Assembly: GCA_002508315.1 (NCBI GenBank)
Contig: DAHE01000006.1
Location: 106,327 to 135,870, forward strand
Direction of reading: 5' to 3'
Origin: Thermocladium sp. UBA166
GTDB lineage: Archaea; Thermoproteota; Thermoprotei; Thermoproteales; Thermocladiaceae
DNA length: 29,544 nt
Shown here: piece by piece, positions 23,059-29,544 of the stretch
Position numbering within the stretch: the first letter of the stretch is position 1
How the letters are laid out: the number at the start of each line of letters is the position of its first letter
Made by a program: the position numbers and the translations under genes
Notes under the pieces: generated by a model
What the model saw: only the letters and a program-made list of their open reading frames with translations
Database searches by the model: none
What the model was told of the DNA's origin: nothing

Positions 23059-24102
23059 ATGGATGCTATAGTGTTGGCTGGCGGTTACGCAACTAGATTA
23101 AGGCCGCTCACGTACACGAGGCCTAAGCCGCTCCTTCCCATACTTAATAAGGAGGCCATTGATTGGATACTGGAGGCGGTGGTTAAGTCCAACCCATCCC
23201 GAATATTCGTTTCCGTAAGGTATATGGGGGACAAGATAGAAATGCATTTGAGCAGTAAATGGAATAATGCATCGATAGTGGTGGAGGATAGGCCTTTGGG
23301 CGACGCGGGCCCCATTTCATTGATAAATAAACTACATGGGATAAATGGCGACTTCATAATAGTGAATGGAGACATATTCACATCCATTGATATAAACGAT
23401 ATGCTGAGGTACCATAAAGCGAAGGGGGGGCTGGCCACCATAGCGTTGACTCCAGTGCCCGATCCACATCATTATGGCATAGCTGAGATGGGCGACAATG
23501 AAAAAATAATCAATTTCATAGAGAAGCCAGCCACGGCTCAGCGCTCCAATCTTGCCAATGCCGGCATATATATATTCGCTGAGGATGCGTTGCAGTACTT
23601 TCCCCAGCCAGGAAGGCAGGGCAAGCTGGCCATGGATGTGTTGCCCAGAATATTGGAGAAACACGATGTATACGGCTACGTCTTGAAGGATTTCTGGTTC
23701 GATATAGGCACGATAGAGACCTACATGGAGGCCAACTTCAAGGCCCTTGAATTGCTGAACCCGAAGGGGCTTAGCTTCATTGATGAAAACGTGGAGATAG
23801 GCGAGGGAAGCGAGGTGGGTCCTTACGCTATAGTGTTGAAGAACACCAAGATAGGACGGGACACCAGCATATCCAACTCTATAATAATGGATGGAGTTAG
23901 GATAGACATGGGTTCTCACATAGATGGAGCAGTGGTGGGTCAGGACGTCTCCATAGGGAAGTGGGTCAGGATAGAGAGGGGGGTCACTATAGGGGATGGC
24001 ACTTACATAAAGGATCACGTGTTCATTAATAAGAACGTCAAGATAGGTCCCTTCAGAGAGGTCAGCCAAAGCATATACAATGAGGGAGATATACTACTGT
24101 AG
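23059..24102 (+). CDS. Sugar-1-phosphate nucleotidyltransferase with left-handed beta-helix
   Basis: Makes an NDP-sugar from NTP and a sugar-1-phosphate. At 347 residues it has two domains. The N-terminal nucleotidyltransferase begins MDAIVLAGGYATRLRPLTYTRPKPLLPI with the G-x-G-T-R and PKP signatures, followed by IVNGDIF (metal Asp) and FIEKP. The C-terminal hexapeptide repeats (IGEGSEVGPYAIV, IGRDTSISNSIIM, IGKWVRIERGVTIG, IKDHVFINKNVKIG) form a left-handed beta-helix. It resembles archaeal mannose-1-phosphate guanylyltransferases and glucose-1-phosphate thymidylyltransferases; the substrate is not decidable by eye. The ATG is ~29 nt after a TATA box at ~23022-23030. It likely supports surface glycosylation or compatible-solute synthesis. 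Confidence 0.92.
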   Translation: MDAIVLAGGYATRLRPLTYTRPKPLLPILNKEAIDWILEAVVKSNPSRIFVSVRYMGDKIEMHLSSKWNNASIVVEDRPLGDAGPISLINKLHGINGDFIIVNGDIFTSIDINDMLRYHKAKGGLATIALTPVPDPHHYGIAEMGDNEKIINFIEKPATAQRSNLANAGIYIFAEDALQYFPQPGRQGKLAMDVLPRILEKHDVYGYVLKDFWFDIGTIETYMEANFKALELLNPKGLSFIDENVEIGEGSEVGPYAIVLKNTKIGRDTSISNSIIMDGVRIDMGSHIDGAVVGQDVSIGKWVRIERGVTIGDGTYIKDHVFINKNVKIGPFREVSQSIYNEGDILL

Positions 24103-24173
24103 AGAGAAGGCAACGTTCCCAGGGCATTGTGGTTTAGCAAAGCTTATAACTTTGTGTTTGGTCGGCTTTAGCC

Positions 24174-25229
24174 ATGTACCTTGTGCAAATTCCGCTTGTA
24201 GAACCGATAATAAAGTTCCTACTCGGCGTCCCTATAATAGGCCCTATAGTGGAATTCCTGATGTGGGAGCCCGTCTTCGCAGTTTGGTTCTTGCCAGGCC
24301 TAGTTGGGTTATTCGTTGTATTGATATATACGATTTGGTGGGAGAGAAAGGCGGCTGGTAGGGTGCAGTGGAGGTATGGCCCCCTCCAAATATCGAGAAG
24401 GACGGGAGGCATAATACAGCCAGTCAGCGACTTAATAAGATACATGCTGCAAGAGATAATTTTGCCGGATGATGCCAATATGCCGTACTTCCTCCACGTC
24501 CCCGTTCTGGCGTTCTTCGTTGCTTTAACCCCCCTCCTATTCCTGCCCGCTGGGCCCCACTTGATAGCCATCTATACTCCCTACAATATCTTAATAGTCG
24601 TGGTGTTGCTCTCCATCTTCAATTTAGCAATGGTCACAATGGGATGGGCATCCAACGATAAGTGGGCGTTCATAGGCACGGTTAGGGAGGCTTTAGTATA
24701 TGTGGCATACGAGGTATCCTTCATGTCATCCATAATTTCCATGCTAATACTATACGCCACCGCAGACCCCTTCAAGGCCGTTAGCAGCCAATCATGGTTG
24801 CCCGGCGCCATAATGAATCCCCTGGCATTTCTGCTAGCGATAATAACGACAGCGATGGCAACCGATAGGTATCCATTCGAAATAGTAACCAATGAGAGCG
24901 ATGTCGTGGCGGGCCCGTTCACGGAGTACGGCGGCTTGATGTTCGGTCTCACTATGACCGTCACCTACGAGAAGGGGTACATAATGTCACTGCTGATCTC
25001 CCTCCTATTCCTAGGCGGTTGGAGCGGGCCATATATATGGATACTGGGCGACCTATCCCCGGCATTCTGGCTCGGCTTCAGGGTGTTCCTTCTCATGATG
25101 TTCTTCTCATTCCTAAGGGCAGTGTATCCCAATTATAGGCTGGATCAAGTGCTTAAGATTGGGTGGAAGACCTTGCTGGTGCTCTCCGTAGTAAGCCTTA
25201 TAATCAGCATTGCGTGGCGGGTGGTGTAA
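24174..25229 (+). CDS. nuoH: Complex I membrane subunit NuoH
   Basis: The NuoH/ND1-type subunit of NADH dehydrogenase-like (complex I) enzymes, in the membrane at the quinone-binding site. The 351-residue protein has about eight helices. Typical segments are TIWWERKAAGRVQWRYGP (the conserved ERK-x2-(G/A)-x2-Q-x-R-x-GP), GIIQPVSDLIRYMLQE and, later, TDRYPFEIVTNESDVVAGPFTEYGG with the conserved glutamates. The ATG is ~25-33 nt after a TATA box (CTTATAA, ~24141-24149), so it is leaderless. NuoI follows after one base. No other complex I gene is present in the window. In Thermoproteales such modules often use ferredoxin or other donors in place of NADH. Confidence 0.95.
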   Translation: MYLVQIPLVEPIIKFLLGVPIIGPIVEFLMWEPVFAVWFLPGLVGLFVVLIYTIWWERKAAGRVQWRYGPLQISRRTGGIIQPVSDLIRYMLQEIILPDDANMPYFLHVPVLAFFVALTPLLFLPAGPHLIAIYTPYNILIVVVLLSIFNLAMVTMGWASNDKWAFIGTVREALVYVAYEVSFMSSIISMLILYATADPFKAVSSQSWLPGAIMNPLAFLLAIITTAMATDRYPFEIVTNESDVVAGPFTEYGGLMFGLTMTVTYEKGYIMSLLISLLFLGGWSGPYIWILGDLSPAFWLGFRVFLLMMFFSFLRAVYPNYRLDQVLKIGWKTLLVLSVVSLIISIAWRVV

Positions 25230-25230
25230 T

Positions 25231-25731
25231 ATGATAAAGGTAAGCGCTCCGAAGGCTGATGGGTTAAGGATAACCGCCTATCACTTAGATGCCTTATTGA
25301 CGGGCCTCAAAGAATTGATAAAGCCCTCCAGGTTAACCATTCACTACCCACTGGAGAAGCGGTGGGTTAATGAAAGGTTCAGGGGGTTCATTGTTAACGA
25401 CATGGAGAAGTGCATCTCATGCTTCCAATGCGCGTGGGCTTGCCCGGTAAATGCAATATGGATGTACAGGGCCCCCAACGGTAAGTTCTACCCAGGAATA
25501 CGGTACGAGCAATGCATACTGTGCCACTTCTGCGTGGATGCCTGCCCCGTCGGCTCCCTTCAAGGAACCACCATCCACGACGTGGCATTCCCGGATCTGA
25601 GCTCCACTGTGTTCGAGCCGGAGGACATGGCCAATGTACCCAATGTGATCGACGAGTCCAAGTATATAGTTAAGTATGAGGTTGAGAACGGCAACTTAAT
25701 AATGAGACGAATACCGAGGGGAAGCAAATGA
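25231..25731 (+). CDS. nuoI: Complex I iron-sulfur subunit NuoI
   Basis: A peripheral-arm ferredoxin-like subunit carrying two [4Fe-4S] clusters (N6a/N6b) that pass electrons towards quinone near NuoH. At 166 residues the two cluster motifs are CISCFQCAWACP (~59-70) and CILCHFCVDACP (~95-106), each C-x2-C-x2-C-x3-C followed by Pro. The middle residues (Phe, His) differ from the usual CIGCGLC. The ATG at 25231 lies one base after the nuoH stop, while the longer frame from 25210 would overlap nuoH. The C-terminal tail (VIDESKYIVKYEVENGNLIMRRIPRGSK) is beta-rich and not part of the ferredoxin fold. It belongs to the nuoH-nuoI-zinc-finger operon. Confidence 0.94.
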   Translation: MIKVSAPKADGLRITAYHLDALLTGLKELIKPSRLTIHYPLEKRWVNERFRGFIVNDMEKCISCFQCAWACPVNAIWMYRAPNGKFYPGIRYEQCILCHFCVDACPVGSLQGTTIHDVAFPDLSSTVFEPEDMANVPNVIDESKYIVKYEVENGNLIMRRIPRGSK

Positions 25732-25961
25732 TTAAATGCCCTTCCTGCGGCAAGACCTATTCCTCGGTCTCATCTCTGGTGAAGCATATAAGGCTCAAGG
25801 GCAAATATGATGCCGTTCACGAAATGATTTGGGATGAATTCAAGGCGTTTGAGTCATCACTGGATGATGACTCCTTCACGGAGACTGACGCATTTAGGGA
25901 ATTCCTAATGCGCAAGGGACTCTATAAAATGAGGAAGTGGGAATTCGCGAGCTCCACTTAA
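25728..25961 (+). CDS. Small C2H2-type zinc-finger protein
   Basis: A 77-residue protein starting MIKCPSCGKTYSSVSSLVKHIRLKG. C4 and C7 with H20 and a second His (H32) make a C2H2-like finger with an unusually long His-His spacing. The rest is acidic and helical (MIWDEFKAFESSLDDDSFTETDAFREFLMRKG) and may mediate protein contacts. Its ATG overlaps the nuoI stop (ATGA), so translation is coupled and the protein may serve the complex, for example in assembly or regulation. That is inference from position only. It is probably a crenarchaeal orphan family. Confidence 0.8.
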   Translation: MIKCPSCGKTYSSVSSLVKHIRLKGKYDAVHEMIWDEFKAFESSLDDDSFTETDAFREFLMRKGLYKMRKWEFASST

Positions 25962-26075
25962 ATTTAAAGCTTGTTAGGGAAGACCCATCAGCGCTATTAA
26001 CCCCAATCATCAAATCAAACAGCCTGGCATCATCACTCAACATTTTTAATTCCCCCCGGCTACCGATTTAAAGTT

Positions 26076-26912
26076 ATGCTATTGATATACGATGAATCAT
26101 CCAAGGACTTGGCGGGGACAATTGGGATAGAGTTGATATACAAGGTGTTCCCAGACGGTGAGCAGTACATTAGGTTACCCATAGATGTATCGAGTCAACG
26201 CGTGATTTACGTGACTAGAGCGTATCCCGGTCAAGACCAATCAATATTGAGGTCAATGCTGGTGATAAGCGCTTTGAGGGATTTGGGCGCGTCCAGAGTG
26301 GGGTTATTCATGCCGTACATGCCATACGCGCGCCAGGACAGGAGGTTCCTGGATGGAGAGGCCATCAGCATAGATTACATAGTAAAGGCATTTCGACATG
26401 TGGGCTTAGATGATTTATACGTGGTGGACATACACAAGCCAGAGGCGCTGGAGCGAAACGGCGTTGGGGTTAATCTGGAGCCGTTCCAGCTGTACTCCAC
26501 GGCATTGGCTGGGTTGAAGGATCCCCTCGTGCTGAGCCCAGACGTCGGCAGCTTGTGGAGGGCGAGGAAATTGGCTCAATTGTTGAGAGCGGACTTCGAT
26601 TACTTGGAGAAGAGCAGGGATAGGTACACGGGGGAGGTATCCATGAAACCGAAGGATATAAGCGCATCTAATAGGGATGTGGTGATAATAGATGATATAA
26701 TAGCCACGGGGAGCACCATAATCAATGGAATAAAGGCGCTGCGGGGGGAGGCGCGGTCGATACGCGTGGTCGCTGCTCACTGCATACTGCTTAACGAGGC
26801 TGATAAGAGGATCTATGAAGCCGGGGCCATTGAAATAATCTGCAGCAACTCCATAATCACCCCCCACTCCAAGATAGATGTTGGAGCATTGCTGCGTCAA
26901 GCGATAAATTAA
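26076..26912 (+). CDS. prs: Ribose-phosphate pyrophosphokinase (PRPP synthase)
   Basis: Makes PRPP from ribose-5-phosphate and ATP for nucleotide, His and Trp synthesis. The 278-residue protein has the type I fold. It has FPDGEQYIRL near the N-terminus, the flexible loop LFMPYMPYARQDRRFLDGEAIS (~92-113), DIHKPEALE, the metal-binding and Lys region LSPDVGSLWRARKLAQLL, and the PRPP signature VVIIDDIIATGSTI (~206-219). Length is slightly shorter than bacterial Prs, as normal in Crenarchaeota. A TATA-like TTTTTAAT (26041-26048) is ~28-35 nt before the ATG. It is followed by a convergent membrane gene. Confidence 0.95.
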   Translation: MLLIYDESSKDLAGTIGIELIYKVFPDGEQYIRLPIDVSSQRVIYVTRAYPGQDQSILRSMLVISALRDLGASRVGLFMPYMPYARQDRRFLDGEAISIDYIVKAFRHVGLDDLYVVDIHKPEALERNGVGVNLEPFQLYSTALAGLKDPLVLSPDVGSLWRARKLAQLLRADFDYLEKSRDRYTGEVSMKPKDISASNRDVVIIDDIIATGSTIINGIKALRGEARSIRVVAAHCILLNEADKRIYEAGAIEIICSNSIITPHSKIDVGALLRQAIN

Positions 26913-26954
26913 TACGCCTGGCTTCGTGAATATAACGGATTATTGGCGTGGATT

Positions 26955-27419
26955 TCAAGCAAAGAAGAAAAGAGAATTGAAGTACACAATCAATGCGAAG
27001 GCGGCTATTAATGTCGCCGGTATTATGGCTCTATATATTACAGCCGTCCTAATGCCCCTCCTAATAAGGGATAGCCCAATGCCGCTGGCTATATGGAGTA
27101 TGAAGAAAAGAGCTAAGGGATCTATCAAGATTAGATGCAGCTCCAACCCCAATCCACGCGTCATCAAGCCGAACGTGGCCTTGGATATAATGTTCGATGT
27201 AACGGGGCCTGCCGCAAACCCCGTGAATCCCTCGAGGGCCGCTAATGCCAGCAGAATCCACGCAGTCTCTCTTTGGAACTTAGGCGAGTATATGCTTTTC
27301 TCCAACTCCGAGCTCATGAAAACAACCATTAACGGGATTACGGCGAGGCCGGCGAGCGGGTTGATCTCTATCGCAGATGATGCCATCGCTGCGGCATAAA
27401 TGCCTATACGTCTATTCAT
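26955..27419 (-). CDS. Membrane protein, likely partner of the Mo oxidoreductase
   Basis: A 154-residue protein with about four membrane helices: IGIYAAAMASSAIEINPLAGLAVIPLMVVF, WILLALAALEGFTGFAAGP, LHLILIDPLALFFILHIASGIGLSL and AVIYRAIIPATLIAAFALIVYF. Histidines in the third helix (two, 14 residues apart) could ligate haem, as in cytochrome b-like anchors. It starts 12 nt downstream of the molybdopterin oxidoreductase stop on the same strand, so they form an operon and it may be the electron-transfer anchor. An opposite-strand frame of similar length (26926-27399) lacks membrane-protein character; I prefer this strand because of hydrophobicity and context. Confidence 0.72.
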   Translation of the reverse strand: MNRRIGIYAAAMASSAIEINPLAGLAVIPLMVVFMSSELEKSIYSPKFQRETAWILLALAALEGFTGFAAGPVTSNIISKATFGLMTRGLGLELHLILIDPLALFFILHIASGIGLSLIRRGIRTAVIYRAIIPATLIAAFALIVYFNSLFFFA

Positions 27420-27431
27420 GTGGATTCACCA

Positions 27432-28082
27432 TTACTTCTTAGCTATGTCTGGATAACCCCTTGACTCCCAGTATCCTAGGTAATTCGTGTTGGTCAAACT
27501 CATCCTGACGAGCCATTTAACGTACTTATAACCCCACCAGCCCGGAACAGCCATCCGCACGGGATACCCATGCCGCTTCAACAGCAGTTCTTGATCTGCC
27601 TCGTATACCACTAGGGTGGTCGGCTCCATTGCTTTATAGAGGGGTAAGTCACTCGTATAGCCGTCAGCCCCATATAGCACCACCTTAGTGGCATTGTTGA
27701 GGGGCTTCGCCAGCCTCAATATGTCTGGGAGAGGCACCCCCCTCCACTCGACGTTTGCCTTCAAGAAGAAAGAATCGGAAACGCATTGAATCGTATCTCT
27801 CAGCGATGTTGACTCCATCCGCATTATATCACTCAAGCTGAGGCTTAGGGGATTGCTGACCAATCCATCTACTATTAATCTATAATTATCCACGTTCACG
27901 TTGGGGGTATTGCCTATCTGGACTACATACCATTGATCTAAGGGAGTCAAAGCGCTTCGTGCCCCTTCATTTGACGCCAGCAGCTCGCTCAGCTTGCTTC
28001 CCCCAACGGAACCTATGAGTGCTACGGCCCCCATGCCCAGCATTATCTTGAGAAATCGCCGCCTCTCGCTTAGGTTAACCAT
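27432..28082 (-). CDS. Tat-exported molybdopterin oxidoreductase (sulfite oxidase / MsrP-like)
   Basis: A ~216-residue member of the sulfite oxidase molybdopterin family, acting outside the membrane. The N-terminus has a twin-arginine signal (SERRRFLKIMLGMGAVALIG, residues 5-24). The Mo-ligand Cys is C100 in DTIQCVSDS. Other family parts are YRLIVDGLVSNPLSLSLSDI, WRGVPLPDIL, GADGYTSDLPL and the Gly/Trp-rich end HGYPVRMAVPGWWGYKYVKWL. It has no dimerisation or haem domain, like short MsrP/YedY proteins. The frame opens at GTG 28097, but a TATA-like box (CTTTTAATTTA, ~28104-28114) lies ~25 nt before ATG 28082, favouring that start. The physiological substrate is unknown (sulfite, sulfoxides or nitrate). 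Confidence 0.88.
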   Translation of the reverse strand: MVNLSERRRFLKIMLGMGAVALIGSVGGSKLSELLASNEGARSALTPLDQWYVVQIGNTPNVNVDNYRLIVDGLVSNPLSLSLSDIMRMESTSLRDTIQCVSDSFFLKANVEWRGVPLPDILRLAKPLNNATKVVLYGADGYTSDLPLYKAMEPTTLVVYEADQELLLKRHGYPVRMAVPGWWGYKYVKWLVRMSLTNTNYLGYWESRGYPDIAKK

Positions 28083-28179
28083 GTGATTTTCCAGCACCGT
28101 AAATTAAAAGATTTTTTCAAAATTAATTGCTAATCGAAGACCTCGTCTTGTAATGGAATGGATTTTGCCATACGCAATA

Positions 28180-28212
28180 TTTATATATGCGTTACCAAAA
28201 ATTGGACACGCA
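28180..28212 (+). promoter_or_regulatory. TATA box plus 23-bp palindrome, repeat copy 2
   Basis: Exact 33-base match to 22772-22804, with further similarity just upstream (AAT-N- before TTTATATAT). The palindrome occupies 28189-28211. It lies in the 322-nt gap between the divergent Mo oxidoreductase and the Lrp-family gene, ~165 nt upstream of the Lrp TATA box. Sequences downstream of the two copies are not alike. Both gene starts have their own promoters, so this element either drives a separate short RNA or is a regulator binding site. Confidence 0.6.
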
Positions 28213-28375
28213 GCAGATAAGCCCTCTATAATCAACATAATAACAAATTCAGCCCTCACTTAGGGATCAATAGGGTCTCCCTCATCGTACCGCTTAACAT
28301 AATTATTCATTAATAGTTCCGTTATAGATTCCGTGGGGCTGTGAGTGGATGATTATTAAGTAATTTGCCAAAGTA
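28213..28375 (+). other. Leader-like intergenic sequence
   Basis: Sequence between the repeated promoter element and the Lrp TATA box. It contains a weak inverted repeat (CCCTCACTTAGGG, ~28252-28264), no open frame of note and no clear terminator. Nothing else assignable. Confidence 0.25.
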
Positions 28376-28384
28376 TTTAAAAAT
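28376..28384 (+). promoter_or_regulatory. TATA box of the Lrp-family gene
   Basis: TTTAAAAAT, ~21-29 nt before GTG 28405. It decides the start: the longer frame beginning with TTG 28387 would start almost at the box. Confidence 0.55.
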
Positions 28385-28404
28385 AATTGGGGTATATCCG
28401 GAAT

Positions 28405-28866
28405 GTGGTGATTGAGCAATTCGAGGAGAGAAGTGAAGAGGGAATAGATGATAGGGACAGGCGAATAATTGAGATAATGATGCGGGACTCCAAAACCCCA
28501 TTCACTGCGATAGGCAAGGAGTTGGGGATAAGTGAGGCGGCGGTGCGAAGGAGGATAAGGAAGCTGGAAATGATGGGAGTCATAAGGAAGTTCACCGTGG
28601 TGATCGATCCATCCAAAATAGGGTATAAGCACGTAGCCATAATAGGCATAGATAGTGAGCCGGATAAGCTAATTCAAATAGCCCATGATTTGGCCAGTAA
28701 GGACTTTAGCAAGAAGGTCTACATAACCACCGGGGATCACATGATAATGATGGAGGCTTGGGCGCGGGATAGTATGGAAATGACCAAAATACTGCAGGAA
28801 ATAGGATCGATAAGCGGGGTTAGGAAGGTTTGCCCAGCCATAATATTGGATTACGTGAAGCAGTGA
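28405..28866 (+). CDS. Lrp/AsnC-family transcriptional regulator
   Basis: A 153-residue feast/famine regulator. The N-terminal helix-turn-helix (IDDRDRRIIEIMMRDSKTPFTAIGKELGISEAAVRRRIRKLEMMGVIRKFTVVID, ~14-67) is canonical. The C-terminal RAM domain (GYKHVAIIGIDSEPDKLIQIAHDLA ... VYITTGDHMIMMEAWARDSMEM) would bind an amino acid and drive oligomerisation; the GDHMIMMEAWA segment matches the G-D-(Y/H)-D/M family turn. GTG 28405 was chosen from the TATA spacing. The 23-bp palindrome ~195 nt upstream, also found at 22781, is a possible operator for this or another regulator. Confidence 0.92.
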   Translation: MVIEQFEERSEEGIDDRDRRIIEIMMRDSKTPFTAIGKELGISEAAVRRRIRKLEMMGVIRKFTVVIDPSKIGYKHVAIIGIDSEPDKLIQIAHDLASKDFSKKVYITTGDHMIMMEAWARDSMEMTKILQEIGSISGVRKVCPAIILDYVKQ

Positions 28867-28879
28867 ATTATTACTATCC

Positions 28880-29032
28880 TCAAGCAAAAGCCTTGGGCTC
28901 CCCGCCGTCCTTAGCGTAGACAACGTAGTAGTGCGGGCCATCTAGTCCGGACTCCTTGAGAGCCACGTAGGCCCTGCTCTCCACCTTGAGTGGCCTCTCT
29001 TGGGCATAACATTTATGACGTTCAGTTCTTCC
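28880..29032 (-). pseudogene. Small open frame, possible gene remnant
   Basis: A minus-strand frame of 50 codons with no ATG, ending at a TGA (28880-28882). It reads ERHKCYAQERPLK, then VESRAYVALKESGLDGPHYY, then VVYAKDGGEPKAFA. Codon choice (AAG, GAG, AGG, GGC) resembles host genes, and the sequence looks protein-like. The only in-frame start is GTG 28984, giving 34 residues. It may be the C-terminal remnant of a deleted gene, interrupted where the AT-rich region begins, or a very small protein. I do not recognise the family. Confidence 0.35.
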
Positions 29033-29070
29033 TTATTTCAACTAAACATCAGCAAGTTAATTGCATAAAG

Positions 29071-29079
29071 TTTATAAAT
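29071..29079 (+). promoter_or_regulatory. TATA box of the right-edge gene
   Basis: TTTATAAAT, 22-30 nt before ATG 29101, the same spacing as the leaderless genes in this window, indicating that the AT-rich gene is properly expressed. Confidence 0.55.
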
Positions 29080-29100
29080 AACCATGGAATAATTATATCG

Positions 29101-29544
29101 ATGCTACTATATTACACAAATGAGAAAAAATTAACAGATAGCTATGAAAATCTTTTTACAGAGCAAACAGCTGGATACGATGAGTTAAATAACGTCGTGC
29201 ACAGCTATAGTCTTAGAAATAACAGTAATGTCTTGATTAGATCGCAAAGCAGAGGAATTACCGGCCTTGTCTGTGCCTTTCCTGACGATTCTTTTATTAA
29301 TGCCGAGCAAGTACCACCTGCAGGTCCAGAAAATATTCTTTTCGTGGTCAAATTCTTTGGTGGCCGCGTGAATTCACTTAAGTCCAGATTTATCCAGCCA
29401 GCTAATCCAAATTCCAGATACGTTATGTCAAATTTAAGGTTTGATGGTATGTTAATAACTTTCCCTGATGAGCATGCTTCCTTCGTTATTCCACCTATAC
29501 GACAAGGGACTCATTACGACCACCTTCCTATATTAAATGGCAAT
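29101..29544 (+). CDS. Hypothetical protein, 3'-partial, AT-rich
   Basis: An uninterrupted frame of 148 codons running off the right edge. The protein begins MLLYYTNEKKLTDSYENLFT; later parts include RSQSRGITGLVCAFPDD, NILFVVKFFGGRVNSLKSRF and DGMLITFPDEHASFVIPPI. No signal peptide, membrane helix or family motif is recognised; it looks like a soluble mixed alpha/beta protein. Codon use (AAT, TTT, GAT, CTT, AGA) is more AT-rich than the neighbours, and the TATA-spaced ATG supports a leaderless start. It may be the first gene of a transferred or accessory region lying beyond the window. Function unknown. Confidence 0.65.
   Translation, partial: MLLYYTNEKKLTDSYENLFTEQTAGYDELNNVVHSYSLRNNSNVLIRSQSRGITGLVCAFPDDSFINAEQVPPAGPENILFVVKFFGGRVNSLKSRFIQPANPNSRYVMSNLRFDGMLITFPDEHASFVIPPIRQGTHYDHLPILNGN

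Noticed and set aside
23332..24069. Minus-strand 245-residue frame
   Set aside because: It is an antisense shadow of the nucleotidyltransferase, whose motifs are unambiguous.
26926..27399. Plus-strand 157-residue frame
   Set aside because: It is antisense to a membrane protein that has clear hydrophobic helices and an operon position; the plus-strand product has no coherent features.

Overview
The window reads as chromosomal DNA of a hyperthermophilic crenarchaeon, most likely Thermoproteales and perhaps the Caldivirga/Vulcanisaeta/Thermocladium group. This is inferred from the gene set: archaeal-type MAT, an LSm protein, RpoF next to a DUF655 protein, XPB with Bax1, TiaS, NucS, and a UbiD protein resembling the archaeal mevalonate decarboxylase. 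The promoters agree: a TATA box lies about 22-30 nt before many start codons, which implies mostly leaderless mRNAs. A tRNA-like gene carries a non-canonical D-arm intron, also typical of this order. Genes are dense, on both strands, and mostly informational or core metabolic. There is no CRISPR array, rRNA or intact transposon.

Layout. 1-2.2 kb: an unrecognised protein that may continue off the left edge, then LSm-MAT (minus). 2.2-3.3 kb: a structured intergenic element and an SDR oxidoreductase lacking the usual Tyr/Lys pair. 3.4-5.0 kb: a small membrane protein divergent from NAD kinase, apparently sharing one TATA box, with a Nob1-like PIN protein overlapping the NAD kinase end. 5.0-8.0 kb (minus): serA-aminotransferase and rpoF-DUF655. 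8.0-10.7 kb: a universal stress protein flanked by related direct repeats, RNase Z and Dim1/KsgA. 10.9-13.8 kb: an MFS transporter and a threonine-synthase-like protein lacking its PLP lysine, divergent from a SpeD-type pyruvoyl decarboxylase. 14-17.1 kb: UbiD decarboxylase, SIMPL-domain protein and NucS. 17.4-22.6 kb: CDF metal transporter, TiaS, an incomplete tRNA-Pro-like gene, Bax1 and XPB. 23-27 kb: sugar-1-phosphate nucleotidyltransferase, nuoH-nuoI-zinc-finger operon and PRPP synthase. 27-28.9 kb: a Tat-exported molybdopterin oxidoreductase with a membrane partner, and an Lrp/AsnC regulator. 29.1 kb to the end: an AT-rich open frame with foreign-looking codon use that runs off the window.

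Functional links. RNA metabolism is strongly represented (LSm, RpoF, PIN, Dim1, RNase Z, TiaS). If the SpeD-type enzyme is the crenarchaeal arginine decarboxylase, it would make the agmatine that TiaS attaches to tRNA-Ile2. XPB-Bax1 and NucS are DNA-repair enzymes. SerA with its aminotransferase forms a likely serine branch, and UbiD may feed isoprenoid synthesis.

The signals most worth following are: the tRNA-Pro(TGG)-like gene with a D-stem intron but no T-arm or 3' acceptor; a 33-bp exact repeat combining a TATA box with a 23-bp palindrome in two distant intergenic regions; the lysine-less threonine-synthase/winged-helix protein; the repeats around uspA; and the tandem palindromes upstream of the CDF gene.
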